Source: Pseudomonas sp. DY-1 (GTDB lineage: Bacteria > Pseudomonadota > Gammaproteobacteria > Pseudomonadales > Pseudomonadaceae). Taken from it: a DNA stretch of 64,000 bases. Shown here piece after piece: positions 28,200 to 36,125 of this stretch (the stretch's first letter is position 1; each line of letters opens with the position of its first letter). The stretch lies in assembly GCF_003626975.1 (NCBI RefSeq), contig NZ_CP032616.1:1798001-1862000 (forward strand). The letters run 5' to 3'. A program made the position numbers and the translations under genes. The notes below the pieces were generated by a model. The model did no database searches. It was not told where the DNA came from and was given only the letters and a program-made list of their open reading frames with translations.

Positions 28200-28571
28200 A
28201 TGATCAGTGGAGTCGGCAGTTACTCGAACTACGGCAGCTACAACTACGCCACCAGTTCGACCTCATCCTCGGCGCGCTCGCAAGACTGCGGCGCTTCGGG
28301 ACAGAACAAGGCCCAGGAAAAACTCTCCAGCCTGCTGGACGCCAACGGTGACGGCAGCCTCAGCCAGGAGGAAACCGCCTTCCTCGCACCGTCGCCTCGA
28401 CCGCAGGGCCGGGGATCGGAGGGCATGCAGTTCGATTAGTCGGAGGAGTCGACGGCAAGCACTGACGACCCGGACTACGGCCGCCTGGTGGCGGCACTGC
28501 TCAAGCAGTACGAAGCCGGCTCCGGCTACAGCAGTAGCCGCGTCGGCAGCCAGTTAAGTCTGTCGGCCTGA
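28200..28571 (+). pseudogene. EF-hand protein gene interrupted by an in-frame amber codon
   Basis: AGGAG precedes the ATG at 28200. The frame encodes MISGVGSYSNYGSYNYATSS, a Ser-rich stretch and one canonical EF-hand loop, DANGDGSLSQEE (residues about 49-60), then stops at TAG 28437-28439. The same frame continues to TGA 28569-28571 with normal coding character (DPDYGRLVAALLKQYEAGSG, ending QLSLSA), giving 124 codons in all. Related Pseudomonas proteins usually have two or more EF hands; the segment before the stop (APSPRPQGRGSEGMQFD) looks scrambled, so paired frameshifts are possible. The first 79 residues could still be made. A hairpin follows. Confidence 0.65.
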
Positions 28572-28576
28572 AAGGT

Positions 28577-28601
28577 GCCGGCCACCTTCAGGGTGGCCGG
28601 C
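28577..28601. terminator. hairpin after the EF-hand gene
   Basis: GCCGGCCACC (28577-28586), loop TTCAG, GGTGGCCGGC (28592-28601): a perfect ten-base stem six bases after the stop. There is no T-run, so termination may be inefficient. Confidence 0.55.
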
Positions 28602-28744
28602 TCACCCGCCCCATCCGACGGGAACCCCGGGCTAATGATTGACCCGACCTCATCCTCGTCCGGAAAAGCCGGGAGGACGCTGCGAAAGGTCGCACCGAGC
28701 GCTTACAATCGTGGGCTTCAACCGCCATACAGCCCACTTCGGAT

Positions 28745-29923
28745 ATGCCGCTCGATCCGCCCACGATGCTGACCCTTTCAATCGCCCTTGCAGCTGCCGC
28801 CGCCCTGTACCTGGCGGTCGAATGGGGCAGCGTTCGTGAACCCACTCTGTTGTTCTGGAGCGCCGGCTTCGCCACCATCACCATTGGCTCGACACTGGCC
28901 CTGCTGCGCGGGAACGGTCTCCTGCTCATCGGCATCTGGTTCGCCAACGGTCTGCTGGTGATCGCCCACTGGCTGTTCCTGCTGGGGGTTGCGCGCTTCA
29001 CCGGGACGCGGCTGTCCCGGGCCTGGTACCTGATCTTCGTCACCTGGGCGGCCCTATTGCTGCTGCCGGATGGGCCGCTGTGGTCGAAGATCATGTTCCT
29101 GGCCAACTCGCTGCTGGTCGCCCTGCTGGCGCTCAGGGCCAGCGCACTCCTGCGTCCCCACGGCAAGTCGCTGAGCGTAGGCGCGGTGCAGCTGCGCTAC
29201 GTGTTGCTGGCCCATGGCATTTTCTACCTGGCCAAGTCTCTGACGGCCGTGGTTCCTGGCACGCTGGTGGATCTCGCCGCCTTCCGTGGCGAGATCATCC
29301 AGATCTCGCTGGTCGAAGGCGCGATGGCGATCATGCTGATCGCCCTGTCGATGACCGGCACCGAACGTCATCGGCGAGAGAAACGGATAGCACGGCTGGC
29401 CGCACGCGACCCGCTGACCGCCCTCTACAACCGCCGCGCCCTCGAAGCGCGCGCACCGCGCCTGCTTGAAGAGGTCAGCGGCACTCAGCCGGGTGCATTG
29501 CTACTGATCGATATCGACAATTTCAAACTGGTCAACGACCTGTACGGCCATGGTGCGGGAGACCGGTTGCTGGTGGCGCTCAGCGAGATAATCCGCTCGC
29601 TACTGCCCGAACGAGCGCTTGCCGCGCGGCTGGGCGGCGACGAATTCGTCGTCCTGCTGAGCCGTGCCTCACGTGAACGCATCGTCGAGCTGGGCAACCG
29701 ACTGCGGGAGCAGTTCCACGCGACAGCCTCGCGGAACTTCGACACACCCGAGGCAGTAACCCTGAGCATCGGCGCCAGCCTGTTCGACCAGCCACCGACC
29801 AGCCTGGCGGCATTGATCGAGCAAGGCGATGCCGCGCTCTACGAATCCAAACGCGGCGGACGAGACAGCATTCGCCTGGTGGATCGATCCTTCATGGGCG
29901 GCGAAGGGCTGCGGACAGACTGA
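28745..29923 (+). CDS. membrane-bound diguanylate cyclase
   Basis: A 392-residue protein. The N-terminal half has about six to seven hydrophobic segments (residues about 8-205) with no recognised sensory domain. The C-terminal half is a GGDEF domain with DPLTALYNRRALE, DIDNFKLVNDLYGHGAGD and the active-site GGDEF in RLGGDEFVVLLS, so it should make cyclic di-GMP from two GTP. No RxxD inhibitory site is seen five residues before GGDEF (the sequence is ERALAARLGGDEF). No EAL domain. The start is uncertain: neither this ATG nor the one seven codons on has a clear ribosome site. Confidence 0.87.
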   Translation: MPLDPPTMLTLSIALAAAAALYLAVEWGSVREPTLLFWSAGFATITIGSTLALLRGNGLLLIGIWFANGLLVIAHWLFLLGVARFTGTRLSRAWYLIFVTWAALLLLPDGPLWSKIMFLANSLLVALLALRASALLRPHGKSLSVGAVQLRYVLLAHGIFYLAKSLTAVVPGTLVDLAAFRGEIIQISLVEGAMAIMLIALSMTGTERHRREKRIARLAARDPLTALYNRRALEARAPRLLEEVSGTQPGALLLIDIDNFKLVNDLYGHGAGDRLLVALSEIIRSLLPERALAARLGGDEFVVLLSRASRERIVELGNRLREQFHATASRNFDTPEAVTLSIGASLFDQPPTSLAALIEQGDAALYESKRGGRDSIRLVDRSFMGGEGLRTD

Positions 29924-29965
29924 CTCACCGCGGATTGCTCAACGCGCAGCGAGCCGCCCCGCTCC

Positions 29966-31051
29966 TCAGGAGGGCCGGTTTTCCTTTTCCTGGGCCTCTG
30001 CGGAAACCACCACCTGCGGTTGCGCATCGCCGATCCAGTCGGAGATCAGGCTGTAGGCCACCGCCAGCAGCGTTGGGCCGAGGAACAGCCCCATGAAGCC
30101 GAAGGCCAGGATTCCGCCGAACACGCCCAGCAACACCACCACCAACGGCAGGTTGCCACCACGGCTGATGAGGTAGGGTTTCAGCACGTTGTCCACGCCG
30201 CTGATGACGAACATGCCCCAGATGCCGAGGAACACCGCATAGCCATAGTCACCGTGCCAGGCCAGCCAGGCCGTTGCGGGTACCCAGACAAGCGGCGGGC
30301 CCATGGGGATCAGGCTGAGGGCGAAGGTGACGATGCCCAGCACCAGCGCACCGGGTACACCAGCGATCCAGAAACCGATCAGCGCCAGCACAGCCTGGGC
30401 GGCGGCGGTACCGATCACGCCGTTGACCACGCGTTGCACGGTGCCGGCCACCAGTGCGAGATAGTGTTCAGCGCGATCACCAATCAATCGCTCCAGGCCC
30501 CGCTCGACGAACAGCGCCATGCGCGGGCCATCGCGGTAGAAGAAGAACACCAGCACCAGACTCAGTACCAGTTCCACCATGCCGCCGCCGATCTGAGCAG
30601 TGCGCGCGAGAATCCAGTTGCCGGCCTGCCCCATGTAAGGCCTGAGGCTGGCAAAGAAGGCCGCGCCCTGGGCGTCGATGGAGCGCCAGGCCCGAACCAG
30701 GCGCTCACCCACCAACGGCACCTGTTGCAACCAGTCCGGTGGCGGCGGCAAGCCTTCCACCTGGACGTTCTTCACCAGCTCCGTAGCATCGCGCACATGT
30801 TCGGCCAGGTTGCCCACCAGCCACGCCAGCGGCAGCGCCACCAACAGCACCCAACCTGCGGTGAGTAAGGCGGCAGCCGCGGACTCGCGTCCTTTCAGCA
30901 GGTTGCTCAAGAGGCGCATCAGCGGCCAGCTGGCAAAGGCCAGCACGGCGGCCCAGAACAGCGCAGAAACAAAGGGGGCAAGCACCCAGAGGCTGGCACC
31001 AAGCAAAGCGAGCAGGAGGATCTGCACCAATAGGCGATCGTTGTTCAACAT
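29966..31051 (-). CDS. AI-2E family transporter (PerM/YdiK-like)
   Basis: A 361-residue polytopic membrane protein. It begins MLNNDRLLVQILLLALLGASL and has the paired N-terminal helices, a middle soluble stretch (about 90-150) and C-terminal helices. SLIPMGPPLVWVPATAWL and GNLPLVVVLLGVFGGILAFGFMGLFLGPTLLAV are typical of the family. Some members export autoinducer-2, but others move ions or are uncharacterised; YdiK-like is the safest label. It is convergent with the diguanylate cyclase gene, and the 42-base gap leaves no room for other features. Confidence 0.88.
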   Translation of the reverse strand: MLNNDRLLVQILLLALLGASLWVLAPFVSALFWAAVLAFASWPLMRLLSNLLKGRESAAAALLTAGWVLLVALPLAWLVGNLAEHVRDATELVKNVQVEGLPPPPDWLQQVPLVGERLVRAWRSIDAQGAAFFASLRPYMGQAGNWILARTAQIGGGMVELVLSLVLVFFFYRDGPRMALFVERGLERLIGDRAEHYLALVAGTVQRVVNGVIGTAAAQAVLALIGFWIAGVPGALVLGIVTFALSLIPMGPPLVWVPATAWLAWHGDYGYAVFLGIWGMFVISGVDNVLKPYLISRGGNLPLVVVLLGVFGGILAFGFMGLFLGPTLLAVAYSLISDWIGDAQPQVVVSAEAQEKENRPS

Positions 31052-31140
31052 CCCTGAATCACTCCGGCGAACAGAAAGGAAAGGCCGTGCCTGCCGTCAC
31101 GCATCTCGCGGCCGGCAGGAACAAGCATAGAGACAGATAC

Positions 31141-31944
31141 TCAGCGCAGGAGATTCAGATGCAGACCGGGTCCCTTGCCCTCGCCCAGCTCCAGGCGCGC
31201 GGCGCGTACACCCTGCCCCACCAACGCCTCGCGCCAGGCCTCGGCACCCGCACCAGCCAAACTGATGCGAAGGGTGCTATCAAGGTTCAGGCAGCGCGAA
31301 AGCAGGGTCGCCCAGGCATCCGAGGGTTGCTCAGGCAGACGCGCAAGGTGCAGCTCACCGCTGCTTTTCAGTTCACGCATCAGGGTATCGGGGGTTGGCA
31401 GCAACTCACCCAAGGGGGCGTTGGCGTCCAGCTGCTCGGCGTGCAGGTAGGCCCGGCGATTGCCCCGGGTGATGCCGTAGAGAGCAAGCAGGCTGTCCTG
31501 ATGCGGCTCAGCCAGGCGCAGCAACAGGTAGGCCTGCTGCTCGTCCGGGCCATACAGCTTGGAGTTGCCGAAGATGGCGTTGGCCCAGAGGCTGCTGGAG
31601 CCACAATCGCGACCCTGGCACCAATAGAGCAACTCGGCACCGCCAGCGAGCAGGTCGCGGCGGGCGCGGTCGAAAGCATCGAAGGAGCTGTGGTCAGTGG
31701 GCAGGCGGTAGGTTACAGAAGTCTGGCGGCCCTCCGCATCGATCTTGCGCTCCATGCGCAATTGGTTGCTGATGCGGCGGATGGAGCTCTGCGGATAGGT
31801 TCGCTCCTGGTCCGGGTTCTCGCGGAAGTCGGTGATCTCGGCATGGGGGAAACGCGGCAATGCCGCCAGGTCGTGGCTTTCAGGCAGGTCGGCTGCCTGC
31901 ACGGATGCTGCCAGTAGAAGACCGGCAATTAGGGTGAGGCGCAT
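31141..31944 (-). CDS. DUF4892 domain periplasmic protein
   Basis: About 267 residues with a signal peptide (MRLTLIAGLLLAASVQA, cut before ADLPES). The mature part opens with LPRFPHAEITDFRENPDQER and holds YRLPTDHSSFDAFDRARRDL and LLYWCQGRDCGSSSLWANAIFG, the pattern of the DUF4892 family common in Pseudomonas. Two cysteines in WCQGRDC may pair. The inner ATG at 31944 is preferred because AAGGA lies five bases before it; two upstream in-frame starts are possible. The function is unknown. It lies downstream of the alpha/beta hydrolase pair on the same strand. Confidence 0.75.
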   Translation of the reverse strand: MRLTLIAGLLLAASVQAADLPESHDLAALPRFPHAEITDFRENPDQERTYPQSSIRRISNQLRMERKIDAEGRQTSVTYRLPTDHSSFDAFDRARRDLLAGGAELLYWCQGRDCGSSSLWANAIFGNSKLYGPDEQQAYLLLRLAEPHQDSLLALYGITRGNRRAYLHAEQLDANAPLGELLPTPDTLMRELKSSGELHLARLPEQPSDAWATLLSRCLNLDSTLRISLAGAGAEAWREALVGQGVRAARLELGEGKGPGLHLNLLR

Positions 31945-32112
31945 GCGCATCCTTATCGATATGTCCCGGAGTGAGCAGTCTGGACCAGCTTCCCGACCTT
32001 TTCCTGCCGCTCGCCACGGATCATGCCGCGCCGCACTGTGGTTCCAGGCCGATCGACCATCCCACTGCTCCCTGACCAAAAGCGGCCAGCCTTCCCGCTT
32101 GGCCGGTGCAAG

Positions 32113-32976
32113 TCAAGGAATGGCGAAGAAGGGATTGAAACAGTCTGCTACGGCCTGGGCGCCAGCCTCGTCATCCAAGTGCAGGTGATGCTTGCCGGGT
32201 AGGCAATGCACCGCAAAGGGCAGTTGCTCCAGAAGGCTGGCGAACTTCGGCTCCACATGCAGCAGGCCCTGCTCTGCCAGCACCAGCATGGTTGGACACT
32301 TCACCGCCTGGGCGAAGGCCAATGCATGGGCACGGGTCAGGCGCAGCGGAGACGGCAGGGTCAGGCGGCTGTCGGTGCGCCAGGTGTAGCCGCCTGGTAC
32401 CGGCATCAGGCCCCGCTCAGCAAGCAGTTCGGCGGCCTCGCGGCTGACACCGCCCGTACCGCGCATGCGCGCCTCGACGGCACGGTCTATCGCGGCGTAG
32501 ACCGGTTTGCGCTTGCCTACCAGCGCCAGTTGCGCGCGTAGCGCCTCGCCCAGCTTGGCCGGCGCCTGTTCGGCTTCGCCCGTGTAGGGCATCAGGCCAT
32601 CGATCAGGGCCAGGTGCTTGATCCGCTCGGGAATGGCGCCGGCCAGCATCACCGAAACGATGGCGCCCATGGAGTGCCCGAGCAGAGAAAATTTCTCCCA
32701 ACCCAGCTGCTCGGCCACCAGCAGCACGTCAGCGGCGTAATCCCACAACAGGTAGCTCGCCCCCGGCCCCCGGTGGGCCGACAGCCCGTGACCGGCAAAA
32801 TCGAGCGCGACTATGCGCAGCCCCTGCAGACGCGGCGCCAGTCGGGCGAAGGTGTTGGCGTTGTCCAACCAGCCATGCAGCGCGATCACCGGCTGGCCGT
32901 CCTCCGGGCCATAGAGGTGAGCGGCCAGCTCGATATGGGGCAGGTTGAGGCGGATTTCTTCGACCTGGGCAGTCAT
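32113..32976 (-). CDS. alpha/beta hydrolase
   Basis: A 287-residue alpha/beta-fold hydrolase. The HGW oxyanion segment is VIALHGWLDNANTFARL, the nucleophile Ser is in LLGHSMGAIVSVM, and the catalytic His is probably in PGKHHLHLDD. Its ATG overlaps the stop of the upstream hydrolase by four bases (ATGA) and has AGGAGG. The pair matches two neighbouring hydrolases I recall near PA1621-PA1622 of P. aeruginosa. The substrate is unknown; lipase, esterase or haloperoxidase-like activity are all possible. Confidence 0.82.
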   Translation of the reverse strand: MTAQVEEIRLNLPHIELAAHLYGPEDGQPVIALHGWLDNANTFARLAPRLQGLRIVALDFAGHGLSAHRGPGASYLLWDYAADVLLVAEQLGWEKFSLLGHSMGAIVSVMLAGAIPERIKHLALIDGLMPYTGEAEQAPAKLGEALRAQLALVGKRKPVYAAIDRAVEARMRGTGGVSREAAELLAERGLMPVPGGYTWRTDSRLTLPSPLRLTRAHALAFAQAVKCPTMLVLAEQGLLHVEPKFASLLEQLPFAVHCLPGKHHLHLDDEAGAQAVADCFNPFFAIP

Positions 32977-33776
32977 GCACTGGCCTCCTGGCGACGACCG
33001 TCCCAGCGGCCGAATACGGATTTGAGAAGGTCGGCGGTTTCCTGGGGTCGCTCCAGCGGGAACATGTGCCCGCCGGGCAGCGACAGGTATTCGCCTTGCG
33101 GCACCCGCTTCACCAGTCGCGCATGGTGCGGCATCACCACCTTGCTGTGACGCCCACGTACCAGTGCCACGGGCACCTTGAGCTGTTGCGGACGGCCGGG
33201 CGTGCGGTGAGGCACGCTGCGGTAAATGCTGATCTCGGTGGCGGCGTCGAACTTCAGCCGCAGCGACTCGCCCTGCCGAGCCAGGCCATGCTGGACGTAG
33301 GCATCCAGGCAATCCGGATCGAAGCGGCGGAACAGGGTCTTGCCGGCGAAGTAGTCGCGCGCCTCGCTGAAGTCGCCGAACTCCTCGCGGCGACCAAGGG
33401 TGCGGCCCGCCGGGGTGATGCGGTCGATGAAGCCGAAGCGCTTGGCCGCGCGGATGACGATGCGGTCAGCCAGGGTCAGCACTGGGGAATCGAGCATCAC
33501 CACGCCGCGGTAGAGCTCCGGCCGACGCAGGGCCGCGTGAAAGTGCAACACGCCGCCCAGGGAATGCCCCAGGCCCCAAACCGGCTCGCCGCGCGCTTCC
33601 AGGTGATGGATGAGTTCGTCCACCAGGTTTTCCCAGTTGTCGTTCACCGGGAATCGTGGGTCATGGCCGTGTTGTTCCAGGTGTTCAACGCGGAAGTCCG
33701 GCGCCAGGGCGGCGAAGAGCTTGCCGTAGGTGGCCGAAGGAAAGCCGTTGGCATGGGCGAAGAAGATGGTGTGCAT
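32973..33776 (-). CDS. alpha/beta hydrolase
   Basis: A 267-residue hydrolase beginning MHTIFFAHANGFPSATYGKLF, with the nucleophile Ser in GLGHSLGGVLHFHAAL and the acid/His near VALVRGRHSKVV and LPGGHMFPLERP. The start is set by homology to the HAxGFP family opening; the ribosome site is weak. It is the first of two translationally coupled hydrolases. The HANGFP motif resembles esterases acting on thioesters or lipid-like esters, but no substrate can be named. Confidence 0.8.
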   Translation of the reverse strand: MHTIFFAHANGFPSATYGKLFAALAPDFRVEHLEQHGHDPRFPVNDNWENLVDELIHHLEARGEPVWGLGHSLGGVLHFHAALRRPELYRGVVMLDSPVLTLADRIVIRAAKRFGFIDRITPAGRTLGRREEFGDFSEARDYFAGKTLFRRFDPDCLDAYVQHGLARQGESLRLKFDAATEISIYRSVPHRTPGRPQQLKVPVALVRGRHSKVVMPHHARLVKRVPQGEYLSLPGGHMFPLERPQETADLLKSVFGRWDGRRQEASA

Positions 33777-33860
33777 GGCATCCGGCTCGTCGGAGAATGC
33801 CGGGATTTTCCGGCAGCCCCGCTCGCTCGGCAATGACTGTAACCGCCAGTGATGATGGCG

Positions 33861-34508
33861 CTATTGCCAAAGACCCGGTGCCAACAGCCTGCCCGCCAAC
33901 CCCAGGGCCACCAGCAGGAATACCAGGCCACAGGCCAGATCGATGGCGGGCGCTGCGCGCAGCAGCAGTTGCTGGTTGCTACCGCGGGTGAGTGCCAGGC
34001 CAAGGCCACTGAACCAGGCCAGCCCCATGCCGAAGAGAATCGCGGCCGCCCCGACCTTGCCGGCGAAGGACAGATCCGCCGGAATAAGCCCGGACAGCAT
34101 TGCCAGGAAAAACACCAGCGCCTTGGGGTTGAACAGGTTGGTGGCCAGCCCGCGCAACCAGGGGCCCAGAGCCGAAGGTGACAACGCGCCCTCGAAGCTC
34201 CCGCCGCCCTGTCCGCGTCGGAACCAGGCGCGCACTGCCCCGATGCCAAGCCAGCCGAGATAGCTCGCGCCGATCAGCTGCAGCAGGTCGAAGAGCATCG
34301 GCGAGCGGCTCACCAGCAGGGCAACGCCAGTCAGCACCAACATGCCGTGGACGAGGATGCCGCAGGCCAGGCCCAGGGCGCTCAGGAGGCCGGCGCGACG
34401 CCCCTCATGCATGGCGGTACGCACCACCAGGGCCACATCGGGGCCGGGGCTGACCAGGGCGACGGCGAACACGGCCGCCAGCGACAGCAAGACGGAAGTC
34501 TCCTGCAT
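33861..34508 (-). CDS. LysE/RhtB family amino acid exporter
   Basis: A 215-residue inner-membrane protein with about six helices. The family signature near the N terminus reads VALVSPGPDVALVVRTAMHEGRRAGLLSALG, followed by GASYLGWLGIGAVRA and the NLFNPKALVFFLAML segment. Members export amino acids or homoserine lactone-like compounds. The AraC-type regulator gene ends 45 bases upstream on the same strand, so the two are probably co-transcribed and the exporter is likely the target of that regulator. Confidence 0.9.
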   Translation of the reverse strand: MQETSVLLSLAAVFAVALVSPGPDVALVVRTAMHEGRRAGLLSALGLACGILVHGMLVLTGVALLVSRSPMLFDLLQLIGASYLGWLGIGAVRAWFRRGQGGGSFEGALSPSALGPWLRGLATNLFNPKALVFFLAMLSGLIPADLSFAGKVGAAAILFGMGLAWFSGLGLALTRGSNQQLLLRAAPAIDLACGLVFLLVALGLAGRLLAPGLWQ

Positions 34509-34553
34509 GGATGATTCTCCAGGATATTGGGGGAATTCAGCGGGGGCGGTGGA

Positions 34554-35357
34554 TCAGCGGCTGCGCAGCTTCGCCGGTGGTACGCCGTAGTTGCGGCGGA
34601 ACAATCGCGAGAAATGCGCCTGGTCGTAGAAACCCAGATCCAGGGCCACCTCGCTCAGGCTCTCGCCACGCAGGACCCGAGGCAGCGCACGTTCCAGGCG
34701 CAATTGGGTCAACCACTGGTGAGGCGGCAGGCCGCACTGGCGATTGAAGCGGCGCAATGCCTGCCAGGGGCTGAGTCCACAGAACAGGGCCAGCTCTTCC
34801 AGAGAGGGCGGTGAATCGAGGCGCGACTCCAGCCACTCCCTCAAGCGCGACCAGGTGCGGGTATCAAAGCCATGTTCCGGCTCACGGACTCGCAGGGTGG
34901 AGCCCTGTCCCAGCAGGTTGGCCAAGGCTGGCCAGAGGTGGCCTTCCTGCTCCAGTCGTGACCCTTGCAGCAACGCGCCGTGCAGGTCCTGCAACTGGCC
35001 ACGCAAGTTGGCGTCCCGGAGGATGCTGGTGGTCAGGCGCGGCGCACCCTGGCGCTCATCGCTGAGACTGCGGCTGGCGTCGTCCAGCCATTGCGGATCG
35101 AAAGCCAGCACACGGATCTGATAGCTCTGGCCATCGACGCCGGCGCCATCGTGGATCTGCTCCGGCGCCATCAACAACACGTCCCCGGTGTCGGCCTGAT
35201 GGCTTTCACCCTGGTGCAGGTAGCGTTGCCGACCGCGCACGACCAGTCCCAGGTGGTACTCCAGATGGAAGTGCCGGGGAAAGGCGAAGTGCTGGTACTG
35301 GGCGTCGATCAGTCGGACGCCCGGCAGGCAGCTGGGGATGTGGTTGGTCTGGTCCAT
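34554..35357 (-). CDS. AraC family transcriptional regulator
   Basis: About 267 residues. An N-terminal cupin-like ligand domain (FAFPRHFHLEYHLGLVVRGRQR) is followed by a two-helix-turn-helix AraC domain (LEELALFCGLSPWQALRRFN and SLSEVALDLGFYDQAHFSRLFRR). The start at 35357 (MDQTNHIPSCLPGV) is chosen by family opening; the ribosome site is weak and a much longer upstream frame is non-conserved. It likely controls the adjoining LysE exporter. The ligand is unknown. Confidence 0.88.
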   Translation of the reverse strand: MDQTNHIPSCLPGVRLIDAQYQHFAFPRHFHLEYHLGLVVRGRQRYLHQGESHQADTGDVLLMAPEQIHDGAGVDGQSYQIRVLAFDPQWLDDASRSLSDERQGAPRLTTSILRDANLRGQLQDLHGALLQGSRLEQEGHLWPALANLLGQGSTLRVREPEHGFDTRTWSRLREWLESRLDSPPSLEELALFCGLSPWQALRRFNRQCGLPPHQWLTQLRLERALPRVLRGESLSEVALDLGFYDQAHFSRLFRRNYGVPPAKLRSR

Positions 35358-35564
35358 GGGCGCCACTTTACTCCGTGGCGCCGTGAGCTTCTTGGACAAA
35401 ATTGCGGAAGTATTGGCCCGAAATGCCATAGGGTAGAAATCGCTTTTCATTTCCACCGTCCGATGCCCGCCCATGCTCCGATGGTGGATGAATAGAGCGT
35501 CATCCACCCTTGTAGCAGTGACGATTGAAATGCACCGACTAGCTGCATGAAGCCGGACTTTCTT

Positions 35565-35625
35565 TAGGAGCGAGCTTGCTCGCGAACAGCCCGAGCACGA
35601 ACTTTCGCGAGCAAGCTCGCTCCTA
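35565..35625. repeat. paired REP-like element (GAGC variant)
   Basis: TAGGAGCGAGCTTGCTCGCG (35565-35584) and CGCGAGCAAGCTCGCTCCTA (35606-35625) are perfect inverted arms around 21 bases. It lies five bases beyond the thioesterase stop, in the 272-base gap upstream of the AraC gene. It is the same variant as 12921-12986. Confidence 0.82.
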
Positions 35626-35629
35626 CATG

Positions 35630-36076
35630 TCAGCCGCGCCGCGGCGGCTCGGAGCCGAGGGGAACGATGGCCATTGTCAGGCGGGAAATGCAGCTGGGCT
35701 TGCCGTCCTCGCCAGCCAGTCGGATATCCCAGACATGGGTAGTACGACCGAGATGCACCGGCCGGGCCACCGCGGTGACCCGGCCGCTGCGCAGGCCACG
35801 CAAGTGGTTGGCGTTGACCTCCAGGCCGACGCAGTAGTAGCGGCTGGCATCGATGCACAGGAAGCTGGCAGTGGAACCGAGGGTTTCCGCCAGCACCACC
35901 GACGCGCCGCCATGCAGCAGGCCATATGGCTGGTGGGTGCGCTGATCGACCACCATGCTGGCGGTCAAGGATTCGTCGTCGAAGGACTCAAAACGGATGT
36001 CCAGGCCTTCGCCAATGGTGTTCTTCAGGGATTCGTTGAGGTGTGCAAGATCGGGGGATTGTCGCCACAGGCCCAT
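35630..36076 (-). CDS. hotdog-fold thioesterase (PaaI/MenI-like)
   Basis: A 148-residue acyl-CoA thioesterase of the hotdog fold. The active-site strip is GLLHGGASVVLAETLGSTAS, with the catalytic Glu in LAETLGS, and NANHLRGLRSGRVTAVARPVHLGR follows in family order. The start MGLWRQSPD has AAGGAG upstream. It follows the acyl-CoA synthetase gene by 49 bases on the same strand, so the pair may tune a pool of acyl-CoA. The substrate is not known; aryl or short acyl thioesters are likely. Confidence 0.87.
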   Translation of the reverse strand: MGLWRQSPDLAHLNESLKNTIGEGLDIRFESFDDESLTASMVVDQRTHQPYGLLHGGASVVLAETLGSTASFLCIDASRYYCVGLEVNANHLRGLRSGRVTAVARPVHLGRTTHVWDIRLAGEDGKPSCISRLTMAIVPLGSEPPRRG

Positions 36077-36125
36077 TGGGTCGCTCCTTGTGGAGGGCCG
36101 GGAGCGGTGTCCCGGCCATACTTGA

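Noticed and set aside
28207..28557. 116-codon Arg/Ser-rich open frame overlapping the EF-hand gene
   Set aside because: It is out of frame with the EF-hand loop and shows the usual Arg/Ser/Thr bias of an off-frame translation.
101..35625. Recurrent palindromes considered as a CRISPR array
   Set aside because: Copies are scattered kilobases apart, inverted in pairs and without regular spacers or cas genes.
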